This document shows, piece by piece, positions 25,570-33,989 of a stretch of 64,000 nt of DNA (positions within the stretch are counted from its first letter, which is position 1; each line of letters opens with the position of its first letter). Location: the NCBI RefSeq assembly GCF_002117105.1, contig NZ_CP019343.1, positions 868,001 to 932,000 of the forward strand. Direction: 5' to 3'. Source of the DNA: Oceanicoccus sagamiensis (GTDB taxonomy: Bacteria; Pseudomonadota; Gammaproteobacteria; Pseudomonadales; Dasaniaceae). A program made the position numbers and the translations under genes. The notes below the pieces were generated by a model. That model searched no databases. It had not been told where the DNA came from and saw only the letters and a list, made by a program, of their open reading frames with translations.

Positions 25570-25703
25570 TGCAAGTGGCAATGCGATAAGGGTCTGTAGC
25601 TACACTCACAACCCTGATGGATTCGCAGCACAGCAACCATCGGATGACCTGATCCCGTGGACAGAGGCCCTTTACTCAGTAAAGACCGCTTTTGACACTT
25701 GCA
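25570..25703 (+). ncRNA. Possible structured leader RNA upstream of leuC2
   Basis: An 8-bp closing stem TGCAAGTG (25570-25577) / CACTTGCA (25696-25703) encloses three hairpins: AGGGT/ACCCT (25589-25593 with 25611-25615), GATGG/CCATC (25616-25620 with 25637-25641) and CTTTAC/GTAAAG (25670-25675 with 25679-25684). The gene starts 38 bases later. The arrangement resembles a multi-way junction, but I do not match it to a known riboswitch, and short stems can arise by chance. Confidence 0.35.
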
Positions 25704-25741
25704 CCAGTAATTTTGAAAAAAAGCTAAGCTATTGATTTAAA

Positions 25742-27184
25742 ATGGAAAAAACACTTTTTGAAAAGCTATGGGACCAACATACTGTCGCCGACCTTGGCGA
25801 TGGCAATGCTCTCATCTATATAGACCGCATTTTCCTGCATGAGCGCACCGGCTCCATTGCCCTGAAGAGCCTGGAAGCGGACCAGCGCAGCGTGCGCAGC
25901 CGTTCCCGCGTTTTTTGCACTATGGACCATATTGTCGATACATTCCCGGGCCGCGGCGACAAAACGCTGATGCCTTCGGGCCATCTGTTTATCAAGGCCA
26001 CCCGCGAATCCGCCAATGCGGCGGGCATTACCCTCTATGATATCGACGACAAAGATCAGGGTATCGCCCATGTTATCTCTCCGGAGCAAGGTATTGCCCT
26101 ACCCGGCACAACACTGGTTTGCCCCGATAGCCATACCTGCACACTTGGCGGGCTGGGTGCGCTAGCCTGGGGAATCGGCTCATCCGAAGCCGAGCACGCC
26201 CTGGCCACCAATACCCTGCGGGTACAAAAACCCAAAACCATGCGGGTGCAATTTAACGGCGAACTGCCCTTTGGCTGCACCGCCAAAGATATGATTTTGC
26301 ACCTTATTGGCCAACATGGCGCCGCTGGCGGCTCAGGCTATGCCGTTGAGTTTACCGGTGAGGCTATCCGCAATCTGGCCATTGAAGCTCGCCTGACCCT
26401 GTGTAATATGGCGGTAGAGTTTTCTGCCTTTACCGGTATTATCGCCCCGGACCAGACCACGATTGATTATGTAAAGGGAAGAAACTACGCGCCCACTGGT
26501 GATCAATGGCAGCAAGCTGTTGCAGCCTGGCAGCAAATGCATACCGATACAGGCGCCCAGTTCGATAAAGAGATTGTTATCAACTGTGCCGATATCGCCC
26601 CCACCGTCACTTGGGGGACCAGCCCGCAACATGCCGCCGCTATTAATAGCCAAGTGCCAAATCCGGCTGATATGACTGACGGCCATGACCGCGAGTCCAC
26701 CCAAAAGGCGCTGGGCTACCAAGACCTGCAAGCCGGTCAGACCATTCACGATATTGCTATCGATGCTGCTTTTCTTGGCTCTTGCACTAACAGCCGTATT
26801 AGCGATCTGCGAGCTGCCGCCCAACTGGTCGCGGGCCACACTATCGCACCCACTGTTAAAGGGGTTGTTGTACCCGGTTCTCGCAATGTTAAACGGCAGG
26901 CAGAAGCCGAGGGTCTGGATAAGATATTTACCGACGCCGGCTTTGAATGGCGTGATTCCGGCTGCTCTATGTGCTTTTTCGCTGGCGGAGAAACCTTTGG
27001 CGCGGGCAAGCGAGTGATATCCAGCACCAACCGCAACTTTGAAGGCAGACAAGGCCCGGGGACGCGCACCCACCTCGCCAGTCCCTTAACAGTCATAGCC
27101 TCGGCCATTACCGGCCGTATCACCGACCCTCGCGAACTATTGGAAGTCGCCCAACCTGCTATGCAGTCCAATGGGAGTGTCTAA
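25742..27184 (+). CDS. LeuC-like dehydratase large subunit, altered substrate site (paralogue)
   Basis: 480 residues of the aconitase/isopropylmalate isomerase large-subunit family. The [4Fe-4S] ligands are kept: Cys348 in GSCTNSR, Cys408 and Cys411 in GCSMC. Two stretches that are nearly constant in true LeuC are changed: EAGAR becomes EFSAF (about 221-225), and CxAMNPDQL after CSMC becomes FFAGGETFGAG. The leuC at 12160 has the normal versions of both. So this protein probably hydrates or isomerises a different acid, for example citraconate/methylmalate or dimethylmaleate, as DmdA does. Its stop overlaps the leuD start (27184), so the two subunits are translationally coupled. No clear Shine-Dalgarno is seen upstream of the ATG. 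Confidence 0.88.
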   Translation: MEKTLFEKLWDQHTVADLGDGNALIYIDRIFLHERTGSIALKSLEADQRSVRSRSRVFCTMDHIVDTFPGRGDKTLMPSGHLFIKATRESANAAGITLYDIDDKDQGIAHVISPEQGIALPGTTLVCPDSHTCTLGGLGALAWGIGSSEAEHALATNTLRVQKPKTMRVQFNGELPFGCTAKDMILHLIGQHGAAGGSGYAVEFTGEAIRNLAIEARLTLCNMAVEFSAFTGIIAPDQTTIDYVKGRNYAPTGDQWQQAVAAWQQMHTDTGAQFDKEIVINCADIAPTVTWGTSPQHAAAINSQVPNPADMTDGHDRESTQKALGYQDLQAGQTIHDIAIDAAFLGSCTNSRISDLRAAAQLVAGHTIAPTVKGVVVPGSRNVKRQAEAEGLDKIFTDAGFEWRDSGCSMCFFAGGETFGAGKRVISSTNRNFEGRQGPGTRTHLASPLTVIASAITGRITDPRELLEVAQPAMQSNGSV

Positions 27185-27810
27185 TGGAAAAGTTTACTGA
27201 ACATACCGGTGTTGCCGCCCCAATCTTGCGCATTAATGTCGATACCGATGCGATCATCCCCTCGCGGGAAATGAAACTGGTCTCCAAGCAGGGGCTGGGA
27301 GAAGGGCTATTTGCCGGTTGGCGCTATAGCAAGCCCGGCAGCCGGGATATCAATCCGGACTTTATCCTTAATAAAGACGAATACGCCAATACCAGTATTA
27401 TTCTCTCTGGCTCAAACTTCGGCTGTGGCTCATCCAGAGAACATGCAGTCTGGGCTTTAAAGGAATATGGCATCCGGGCCATTATTGCTCCCAGCTTTGG
27501 TGCTATTTTTCATCAGAATTGTATTCGCAACGGTATCTTACCCATAACCTTAAGCGAAGAAGCCATCAATACGCTGGCACAACAGATTGAACAGGCGCCA
27601 CAGCAGCAGCCGTTGACGATCAATTTACCCGCACAGCAAATCATCTCAACCGACAGCAAGCAGCGCTATATTTTTGATATCGAGGACTCGCATAAGGATA
27701 TGCTGGTTAACGGCCTTGATGCCATTGCACTAACCCTCTCCATGGAAGATCAAATCGCCGAATTTGAAAATAACGATCGATCCCAACGCAGCTGGGCCTA
27801 TCTGGACTAA
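27184..27810 (+). CDS. LeuD-like dehydratase small subunit
   Basis: 208 residues. The swivel domain shows VDTDAIIPSREM, GLFAGWRY, SGSNFGCGSSREHAVWAL and APSFGAIFHQNCIRNGILP, with the substrate-binding SSREH conserved. The loop after TDAIIP reads SREMKLVSK rather than the KQFLK form of enterobacterial LeuD. Its ATG overlaps the large-subunit stop by one base, so it is the partner of the protein at 25742. With the altered large subunit it probably forms a hydratase for a substrate other than isopropylmalate. No leuB follows. Confidence 0.9.
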   Translation: MEKFTEHTGVAAPILRINVDTDAIIPSREMKLVSKQGLGEGLFAGWRYSKPGSRDINPDFILNKDEYANTSIILSGSNFGCGSSREHAVWALKEYGIRAIIAPSFGAIFHQNCIRNGILPITLSEEAINTLAQQIEQAPQQQPLTINLPAQQIISTDSKQRYIFDIEDSHKDMLVNGLDAIALTLSMEDQIAEFENNDRSQRSWAYLD

Positions 27811-28064
27811 GCCGCCGCAACGCTGAACAAAGAGCCATCACCAAGCCCTGCCTGAAAAGTGTATTTCGCTTATTAATTAGCCGAATTTGAAGTTTCCCAC
27901 TCCAGAACTAAACTAAGCTACAACTTTGGTTATAAAAAAAAGTGTGAATCAGTTAAAAAGTATAAAGGTATAACTTTACTACATTGCATTCATTACCTAT
28001 CCTTATTGCAGTCTTTTACTATTAAAAAGTATTACAAAAATATCACTACATCTGGGAGTTTTCG

Positions 28065-30656
28065 ATGATCAAACGCAGCGCACCCTTACGCCGCTCCAAG
28101 CTGACGCTAGCAATAGCCATGGCGACCCTGACTACAACAGCACCTACCTTTGCACAGGAAGGGCTATTTGTAGAAGAAATTCTGGTAACCGCTCGTAAGC
28201 AAACAGAAAGCTTGCAGGATGTTCCATTAGCACTATCGGCTTTTAGCGCCAATGAAATTGAAACACTGGCGATCGAAAGTACCGAAGATGTTATCAAGCT
28301 AACACCGGGGTTAACCTATACCCGCGGTATTGGTGGACAGGATTTACGTCCTGATATTCGTGGTCTGACCCCTCTATCCGGTCGTGCCAATATCGCCATC
28401 CTGGTTGATGGTGTAGATATCACGTCCGATGCTCTGCAAGGTACCGGTGCCGGTCAAACGGTTGCACTGGGTTTATATGACCTTGAGCGAATTGAAGTTG
28501 TACGCGGCCCCCAGAGTGCACTGTTCGGTCGAAACGCCTTCGGTGGTGCGATTAACTACATCACTAAAAAGCCTTCTTCTGAATTTGAAGGTAGCATTAA
28601 CTTAGAAGCGGCCGAGTGGGAAACCTATAAAGCCAAAGCCAGCTTATCTGGCCCAATCACCGATAATATTCTTTACCGATTAAATATCGCCCACTCTGAG
28701 ACCGGAGGTCAGTATGACAACCCTTCGGAAGGCAATAGATTGGGTGAAGAAGAAGTTGACTCCATCTCTGTGGCATTACAGTTTTTACCTACAGACGATA
28801 TCGAAATCTTAACCCGTCTGGATTACTCCGATCAGGAAATGGGCCATACCGCAGTTGGTTATAACGGCGCCAACGCTTGTTTTACTGAAGACTATGACGA
28901 GACAGTTAAAGTCGTCACCAACGATGTCACGACTGGTGCACCGGTTGACGTAAGAGATTGTGATACCGCTGCCGGTGAAAACGCTGGTGCTCGTTTTTAC
29001 GGTACCACCCCTGACTTTGATGAAAGCCAGATCGGCCTTTCTGATGATTCACGCTTTGGTACTGAAACCGAGCAACTACAGTGGACCACATTGGTCAGCT
29101 ACGAATTTGCAGACGACTATACCTTTACTTCGAATACCGCCTATACCGATATGGAAGGTACGGATTCTTTCGATCTGGATTACAGCCCAACCGTCACCTC
29201 CGTTGGTGACTGTATCGGCTTTGCTCCTGCTTTTGTTCCCGGTAGCTGTAGCAGCCAGGGCCTACCCAATTTCCAGCTAAGTTCGCTGGCAGTATTTCCA
29301 TGGGTAGACGGTGATAACCCATTTAACTATATCTCTGACCGTGACTACGAACGTGAAGTTATTTTCCAGGACTTCCGTCTAAGCTTTGATGCTGGCGACG
29401 ATGTTCGCTGGTTAGTGGGCCTTGAGTATTACTATGAAGAAACCAATCAGGATGACTATTCTGCGGCCAATGGTAGCAATCTGGACCGCAACGGCGGCAC
29501 GGTAACAGGTAAGATTTCAGCCTTCCCACCACCAGCCGGTACAGTCGTTACACAAACCTGGGATGGATCACCTTTCACCGCCGAGCGTGAAGTGAACTCT
29601 TTCGGCATCTACGGTAGCTATGACTGGATGTTCCAGGAAGACTGGGAGATTTCATTATCTTTCCGTTACCAAGAAGAAGAATTTGATATCGAATACGACA
29701 ATTCAATTGCTTCAGGTTTAGTACCTACACTTGTTGACCCATTAACCCCGGTCACTAAAGCCGATGGTGACTATGATGCATTTAACCCCCGTGTTGTATT
29801 AACACATTACTTAAACGACGACATTATGCTTTATGGTTCTGTGTCAAAGGGTACCAAGCCTGGTGGACACACTATCGAACCTGATATTTCTGCAGCCCCT
29901 GGTGCCGACGTAGACAAGCTAACCTACGATCAGGAAGAGTTAACCTCTTACGAATTCGGTTGGAAAACCAGCTGGATGAATGATCGTTTTATTGCCAACG
30001 GTGCTTTATTCTTAATGGATAATACTGACAAGCAGGCAAATAACCGTGAGTATGTAACCGTTTCAGGCACACCTCGAAGCTTTGTTGATAATATCGGTGA
30101 AACCGAAATTCAGGGTCTGGAATTACAACTGGTTGGCGCCGTCAACGAGTACTGGACTGCAACACTGAACTACGCCTTTATCGAGACCGAAGTTACCGAT
30201 TTCCAGAACCAAAGTGCATACGGTATTCCTTCACCCCCACGCGGTACTCCAGCAGATGAAGCAACGCGACTGGCTCTAGCCGACCCCGATGCTGACCAGA
30301 GTGGTAATGACCTACCTTACACGCCAAAGCATAACTTACAGCTAAGCAACAACTTTGATTTTGCTGTAGGTGATGAGTTTGACGGTTACCTTCGAATTGA
30401 TGGCCGCTTTATGTCTGAGCGCTATCTTTCAACGGATAACTTAAGCAAGGTTGACGACGCTATTGTTTGGGACATTAAAGCCGGTATCACTAACGGTGTT
30501 TACGAAGTCACAGCCTATCTGGATAACGTTGAAAACGAAGACGCTCCAGCCAGCGCGATCACCTTCCCGCGCTTTGCCGAGAACCTTCGTGACCAGGCAC
30601 TGGTTTACCCACGCGCTAAGAGAACAGCAGGTGTTCGCTTTAAGTATAACTTCTAA
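28065..30656 (+). CDS. TonB-dependent outer membrane receptor
   Basis: 863 residues. A signal peptide ([19 protein letters not shown]) is followed by the TonB box EEILVTARK, a plug domain ([45 protein letters not shown]-like stretch near 140-175) and a long beta-barrel ending in GVRFKYNF with the C-terminal Phe. The absence of any siderophore gene nearby and the setting beside a catabolic block favour uptake of an organic nutrient over iron, which is common in marine relatives; that is inference. CTGGGAG precedes the ATG. The 27811-28064 spacer is AT-rich and holds an imperfect dyad near 27957-27977 only. Confidence 0.92.
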   Translation: [863 protein letters not shown]

Positions 30657-30677
30657 GCCAGCATCTAATGTTTAAAC

Positions 30678-30705
30678 AAAAGGGGAGCTTCGGCTCCCCT
30701 TTTTT
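30678..30705 (+). terminator. Strong rho-independent terminator after the TonB receptor
   Basis: Stem AAAAGGGGAGC / GCTCCCCTTTT around a TTCG tetraloop, followed by a T-run. It lies 21 bases after the receptor stop codon. Confidence 0.95.
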
Positions 30706-30794
30706 ATTGCAACCAGGGCAACATAACGGGCAAAACAACCATGGAGCAACTGTCTCACAGCCCGCAAAAACCCTGAGCTTTTAGGCAATTTAAA

Positions 30795-30828
30795 CGCCCA
30801 ATACCAGAATATTTTGGTATACTGGGCG
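30795..30828 (+). promoter_or_regulatory. Inverted repeat with extended -10 promoter before a small gene
   Basis: CGCCCA-ATACCA ... TGGTAT-AC-TGGGCG forms a 12-bp stem with a small bulge. Its right arm contains TGGTATACT, an extended -10 (30815-30823). The following gene starts at 30877. A protein-binding dyad over the promoter is the simplest reading; no T-run follows, so a terminator is unlikely. Confidence 0.45.
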
Positions 30829-30876
30829 CCACTTAAGAATTATTTTTATATCGGGAATAACTGGGAGTAAACAACT

Positions 30877-31134
30877 ATGTCAGATGGTAAATGTATCGTA
30901 GCGGGTGAAGATTGCGCCTCAAAAAACTGTGCTGACGGATGTATAGCACAAGAAATTAAAGATTTGGGTGATAGCCTGGATGAAAACATTACATTCAGCC
31001 TTGAAGCCTCTAAAGACTTAACACAAGTGCCAAAACTGTTTCGTAAGATGGCGTTAAAAACCATTCTTAAAGGCGCTAGAGGAGAAGGCGTTACTGAGAT
31101 TGATCGCGCATTTGCGGACAAGTTTAAGCCTTAA
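30877..31134 (+). CDS. Small Cys-rich N-terminus protein, PCP_red-like C-terminus
   Basis: 85 residues. The first 25 carry four Cys (CIVAGEDCASKNCADGCIA), a spacing that could hold a metal or iron-sulfur cluster. The last 35 (VPKLFRKMALKTILKGARGEGVTEIDRAFADKF) resemble the small helical domain at the end of light-independent protochlorophyllide reductase subunits (PCP_red, PF08369), which also occurs alone in non-photosynthetic bacteria; I hold that at low confidence. GGGAG precedes the ATG, and the gene has its own promoter and terminator, so it is a real single-gene unit. Function unknown. Confidence 0.75.
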   Translation: MSDGKCIVAGEDCASKNCADGCIAQEIKDLGDSLDENITFSLEASKDLTQVPKLFRKMALKTILKGARGEGVTEIDRAFADKFKP

Positions 31135-31150
31135 TATCTGTCCAGAAATC

Positions 31151-31196
31151 GCAGGCAAAAAAATCCCGGCAATGACCGGGATTTTTTTTTGCCTGC
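31151..31196. terminator. Bidirectional rho-independent terminator
   Basis: GCAGGC, A-run, ATCCCGG, short loop, CCGGGAT, T-run, GCCTGC: a long nearly perfect stem with A and T tracts on opposite sides. It serves the small gene ending at 31134 and the ferredoxin gene ending at 31219 on the other strand. Confidence 0.9.
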
Positions 31197-31218
31197 AGCT
31201 TTTGACTGCGACAACTGT

Positions 31219-31536
31219 CTAGTCTTCCGGAGCCAGGATAACCTGGATGCCATCCAATTCTTCAGTAAACTCTACCTGACAACCTAAACGTGATTCATCT
31301 TCACGGTAGTATTCGCTCTCTTCTACCAAAACCTGCTCATCACCGCTACGGGCTGGCAATTTGGCATTTACATCAGCCGGTAGATAAATATGGCAGGTCG
31401 CGCAGGAACAAACCCCACCGCAAATAGCCGCTATATCCTGGCCATTAGACTGAAGGACATCCATCAGGCTATAACCAGTATCAGACTCGATTACCGCATC
31501 ATTGCCATCACGATCAATTACATTAAGGACTGCCAT
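31219..31536 (-). CDS. [2Fe-2S] ferredoxin, adrenodoxin type
   Basis: 105 residues from the ATG at 31536, where AAAGAGG lies upstream; a longer reading to 31626 adds residues unlike any ferredoxin. Cluster ligands are Cys39, Cys45, Cys48 and Cys86 (C-x5-C-x2-C ... C), the adrenodoxin/putidaredoxin spacing. It should carry single electrons to an oxygenase. The Rieske oxygenase gene lies 129 bases upstream on the same strand, so this is probably its electron donor; the reductase that feeds it is not in the window. Confidence 0.92.
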   Translation of the reverse strand: MAVLNVIDRDGNDAVIESDTGYSLMDVLQSNGQDIAAICGGVCSCATCHIYLPADVNAKLPARSGDEQVLVEESEYYREDESRLGCQVEFTEELDGIQVILAPED

Positions 31537-31665
31537 TGCTCTATAAACCTCTTTCTTGAATAAAGTGTTGCTCTGTTTAAACAAAACCGCCAAGCACGAA
31601 GTGCTTAGCGGTTGCGATTGTATCAATTAATACAGCAAAGTATTAACTAAAAATTCTGGTATTTA

Positions 31666-32811
31666 TTACTCACCAGCAATCAGTGGTACCGGATCAAATA
31701 CCCAGCCTTTCTCAGTACGACGACGGGGAGAAGGTATAGCAAAAATCTTATTGTGCTTATGACGATCGATTTCAGCGCTATCAATACGCCAGCCTTTAGC
31801 ATCCCATTGTTTCAACATTTTGCGGTATGAGACAATCATCTTATCCGCCGGCATCATCACTTCAGAGGTCATATTATCTGGCGTTAAGGGTGGCTGAATC
31901 TCTTCCAGCACTACCACGTCATCCTCAGCAATAGCACCGTTCATATCACGGATATCATCATCATCGGCGACATCTTCAGGCAAGAAGTTGGACATACTCA
32001 CGTTAAACGCCTTGGTATTGTAATCATCGATCGGCGTTTCATAGAGATACTGGTGCATAAAGTTGGTCGTAGTCATATGGATATAAGTCCACACATTGTT
32101 GGGGCCACTATGACCAGCACCCGCTTCCAAATCACCTTCTTCCGTACGGGAAGTCTCACCGGCATGTGCCGTCTCGTGAGTACTCGGCGGCGCCTGGAAT
32201 GTCAGCATAAAGCCAGCACCCCAATCGTGATCAGTCAGGTCGTATTCCTGAACTTTATAGGTATCTAAACGCGCCCCTGAGAAACCGTGACGCTCATGCA
32301 CAAACTCATTATGGGCAGGGTCAATGCCGTTTTCGACATTGCGCTCATAGTTGGATTTTAGCGGCCAGGTCTGGGTAACCCAACGCCATTCATCACCGGA
32401 GTAATCAATGCCATTGGGATTATTATGAGGACGTAATAGGGGGGGACGCTCGTCTTCTGGCAAGTCGCCAAGAAAGGCCCAAATAACACCATGCTCTTCA
32501 TGTACAGGATAAGAATCTACTTTGGTACGAGCAGGGATCTTCTGGTTATCTTTACCCAGCGAAGGAATGTACTTACAGTCGCCGTTACCATCAAACTGCC
32601 AACCGTGATAAGGGCACTCAACATGGCTGCCATTCATTTTACCCTTCGATAAAGCGCCACCACGGTGAGAACAAACATCATGCAAGCAATGGGCATTCCC
32701 GTCTTCATCACGGAACAGGACAAAATTCTGCTTTAGAAAAGTAACACGGTGCGGCTTGTCTGACGGCACATCTGCGGTTTCTGCCATCGCGTACCAAAAG
32801 TTAATATACAT
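31666..32811 (-). CDS. Rieske non-heme iron oxygenase, catalytic subunit
   Basis: 381 residues. Rieske cluster ligands are Cys47-x-His49 and Cys66-x2-His69 (CSHRG and CPYHGW). The mononuclear iron site is in ENGIDPAHNEFVHE, with Asp164, His167 and His172. The shape (N-terminal Rieske, no beta-subunit gene beside it) fits the single-component-type oxygenases such as vanillate demethylase VanA, phthalate 4,5-dioxygenase or carbazole/steroid ketosteroid hydroxylases. The ferredoxin just downstream suggests a three-component system. Substrate unknown. The ATG follows a GGAGAATAAT site. Confidence 0.92.
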   Translation of the reverse strand: MYINFWYAMAETADVPSDKPHRVTFLKQNFVLFRDEDGNAHCLHDVCSHRGGALSKGKMNGSHVECPYHGWQFDGNGDCKYIPSLGKDNQKIPARTKVDSYPVHEEHGVIWAFLGDLPEDERPPLLRPHNNPNGIDYSGDEWRWVTQTWPLKSNYERNVENGIDPAHNEFVHERHGFSGARLDTYKVQEYDLTDHDWGAGFMLTFQAPPSTHETAHAGETSRTEEGDLEAGAGHSGPNNVWTYIHMTTTNFMHQYLYETPIDDYNTKAFNVSMSNFLPEDVADDDDIRDMNGAIAEDDVVVLEEIQPPLTPDNMTSEVMMPADKMIVSYRKMLKQWDAKGWRIDSAEIDRHKHNKIFAIPSPRRRTEKGWVFDPVPLIAGE

Positions 32812-33111
32812 ATTATTCTCCTAAACACGCTAAAGCGTTGTTTGTGCAGCCGGGCTAGCCGGCTATATTCGTGCTGTTAATGCCGTACGCTCAACTCAGG
32901 GAAGCGAGCAATAACAATCGGCGCATTATACCTAACAACCACAATTTTTGGATGGAAATTGAACACCAAAGGCAGCTAAGTCATTGTTTTTTACAAAACT
33001 TTACGTTTTTTAAATACCCTTATAAATGGGTACAAGCTTACTACGACTTAAACTAAAAGATAGATGACTAACGGGAGAAATAAGCGCTTCTAACCCCGCC
33101 CATCAACGTCG

Positions 33112-33133
33112 TTTCCGCGAAGACAGGAATGAC
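33112..33133. repeat. Degenerate copy of the second palindromic repeat family
   Basis: TTTCCGCGAAGACAGGAATG keeps the outline of TTCCCGC-N4-GCGGGAATGAC with several mismatches. It abuts the paired repeat at 33139. The rest of the 32812-33348 spacer, upstream of the Rieske gene, shows no gene or clear site. Confidence 0.45.
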
Positions 33134-33138
33134 TGCCC

Positions 33139-33209
33139 GTAGGGTGGATTATAATCCACCGGTTATGATTGCTTCGAGCAGGGCCCTGGTGGATTATAAT
33201 CCACCCTAC
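33139..33209. repeat. Paired palindromic repeat, copy 6
   Basis: GTAGGGTGGATTATAATCC with its inverted partner ending CCACCCTAC, 71 bases, both units carrying the perfect 18-base core. It sits between the Rieske oxygenase start and the UbiX stop. Confidence 0.92.
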
Positions 33210-33348
33210 AGTCCAGCCGTCTTGAAAACTCTGATTGACTTAAAATGCCGACGCCACGATACCCCTGGTCTTATTTAAGGCCTTTCACGAAAGCAGGTAG
33301 TAACCACCGTATAGTTTCGAGAATTTAACCGCATTGCCCAAGACCGAG

Positions 33349-33939
33349 CTAGCCAGCATCAACGCCCCAACGCTTGACCATGCCCGTATCAATATCGAAT
33401 AAATCCAATACCCTACCCACACTATGATTAACAATATCGTCAATGGATTCAGGCTGGTTATAAAAGGCAGGTAATGGTGGCGCGACAATCGCCCCCATCT
33501 CCGACAGAGCTGTCATGGTGCGTAAGTGCCCGGTATGCAAAGGCGTTTCTCTAACCATCAGTACCAGCTTACGACGCTCCTTTAAAATCACATCGGCGGC
33601 ACGGGTTAAGAGTGAGGAAGTAATCCCTGAGGCAATCTCTGACATACTGCGCACCGAACAGGGAGCTATGACCATCCCCATCGTAGGAAAAGAACCACTG
33701 GAAATAGAGGCCCCCACATTTTTTACCGAGTGCACCTCATCCGCCAAAGCATGCACATCTTTGGCCTTGATATCCATCTCATAGCCCAGCGTCAGCTCGG
33801 CGGACTTACTCATCACCAAATGCGTTTCAATATCGGTTTCTTTTAACATCTCCAGCATTCTTACTCCGTAAACAATACCGGAGGCACCTGAAATACCAAT
33901 AATCAGGCGACGGGGTGAGGCATGGGACTGATCAACCAT
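33349..33939 (-). CDS. ubiX: UbiX/Pad1-family flavin prenyltransferase
   Basis: 196 residues from the ATG at 33939 (AGGA upstream; a TTG at 33969 is less likely). The family signatures are visible: RLIIGISGASGIVYGVRML, APCSVRSMSEIASGITSSLLTRAADVILKERRKLVLMVRETPLHTGHLRTM and the C-terminal NHSVGRVLDLF. UbiX joins dimethylallyl phosphate to FMN to make the prenyl-FMN cofactor of UbiD decarboxylases. It sits directly downstream of an FAD oxidase gene with 50 bases between. No ubiD is in the window, so its partner decarboxylase must be elsewhere, or it is the housekeeping copy. Confidence 0.92.
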   Translation of the reverse strand: MVDQSHASPRRLIIGISGASGIVYGVRMLEMLKETDIETHLVMSKSAELTLGYEMDIKAKDVHALADEVHSVKNVGASISSGSFPTMGMVIAPCSVRSMSEIASGITSSLLTRAADVILKERRKLVLMVRETPLHTGHLRTMTALSEMGAIVAPPLPAFYNQPESIDDIVNHSVGRVLDLFDIDTGMVKRWGVDAG

Positions 33940-33989
33940 AATGCGTATATTCCTGCTCGTTATTCTCAATGCTACAAGAATAGCCTAAA

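Noticed and set aside
26333-27073. 246-residue minus-strand frame inside leuC2
   Set aside because: Lies wholly opposite a well-supported gene; composition unlike real proteins here and no start signal.
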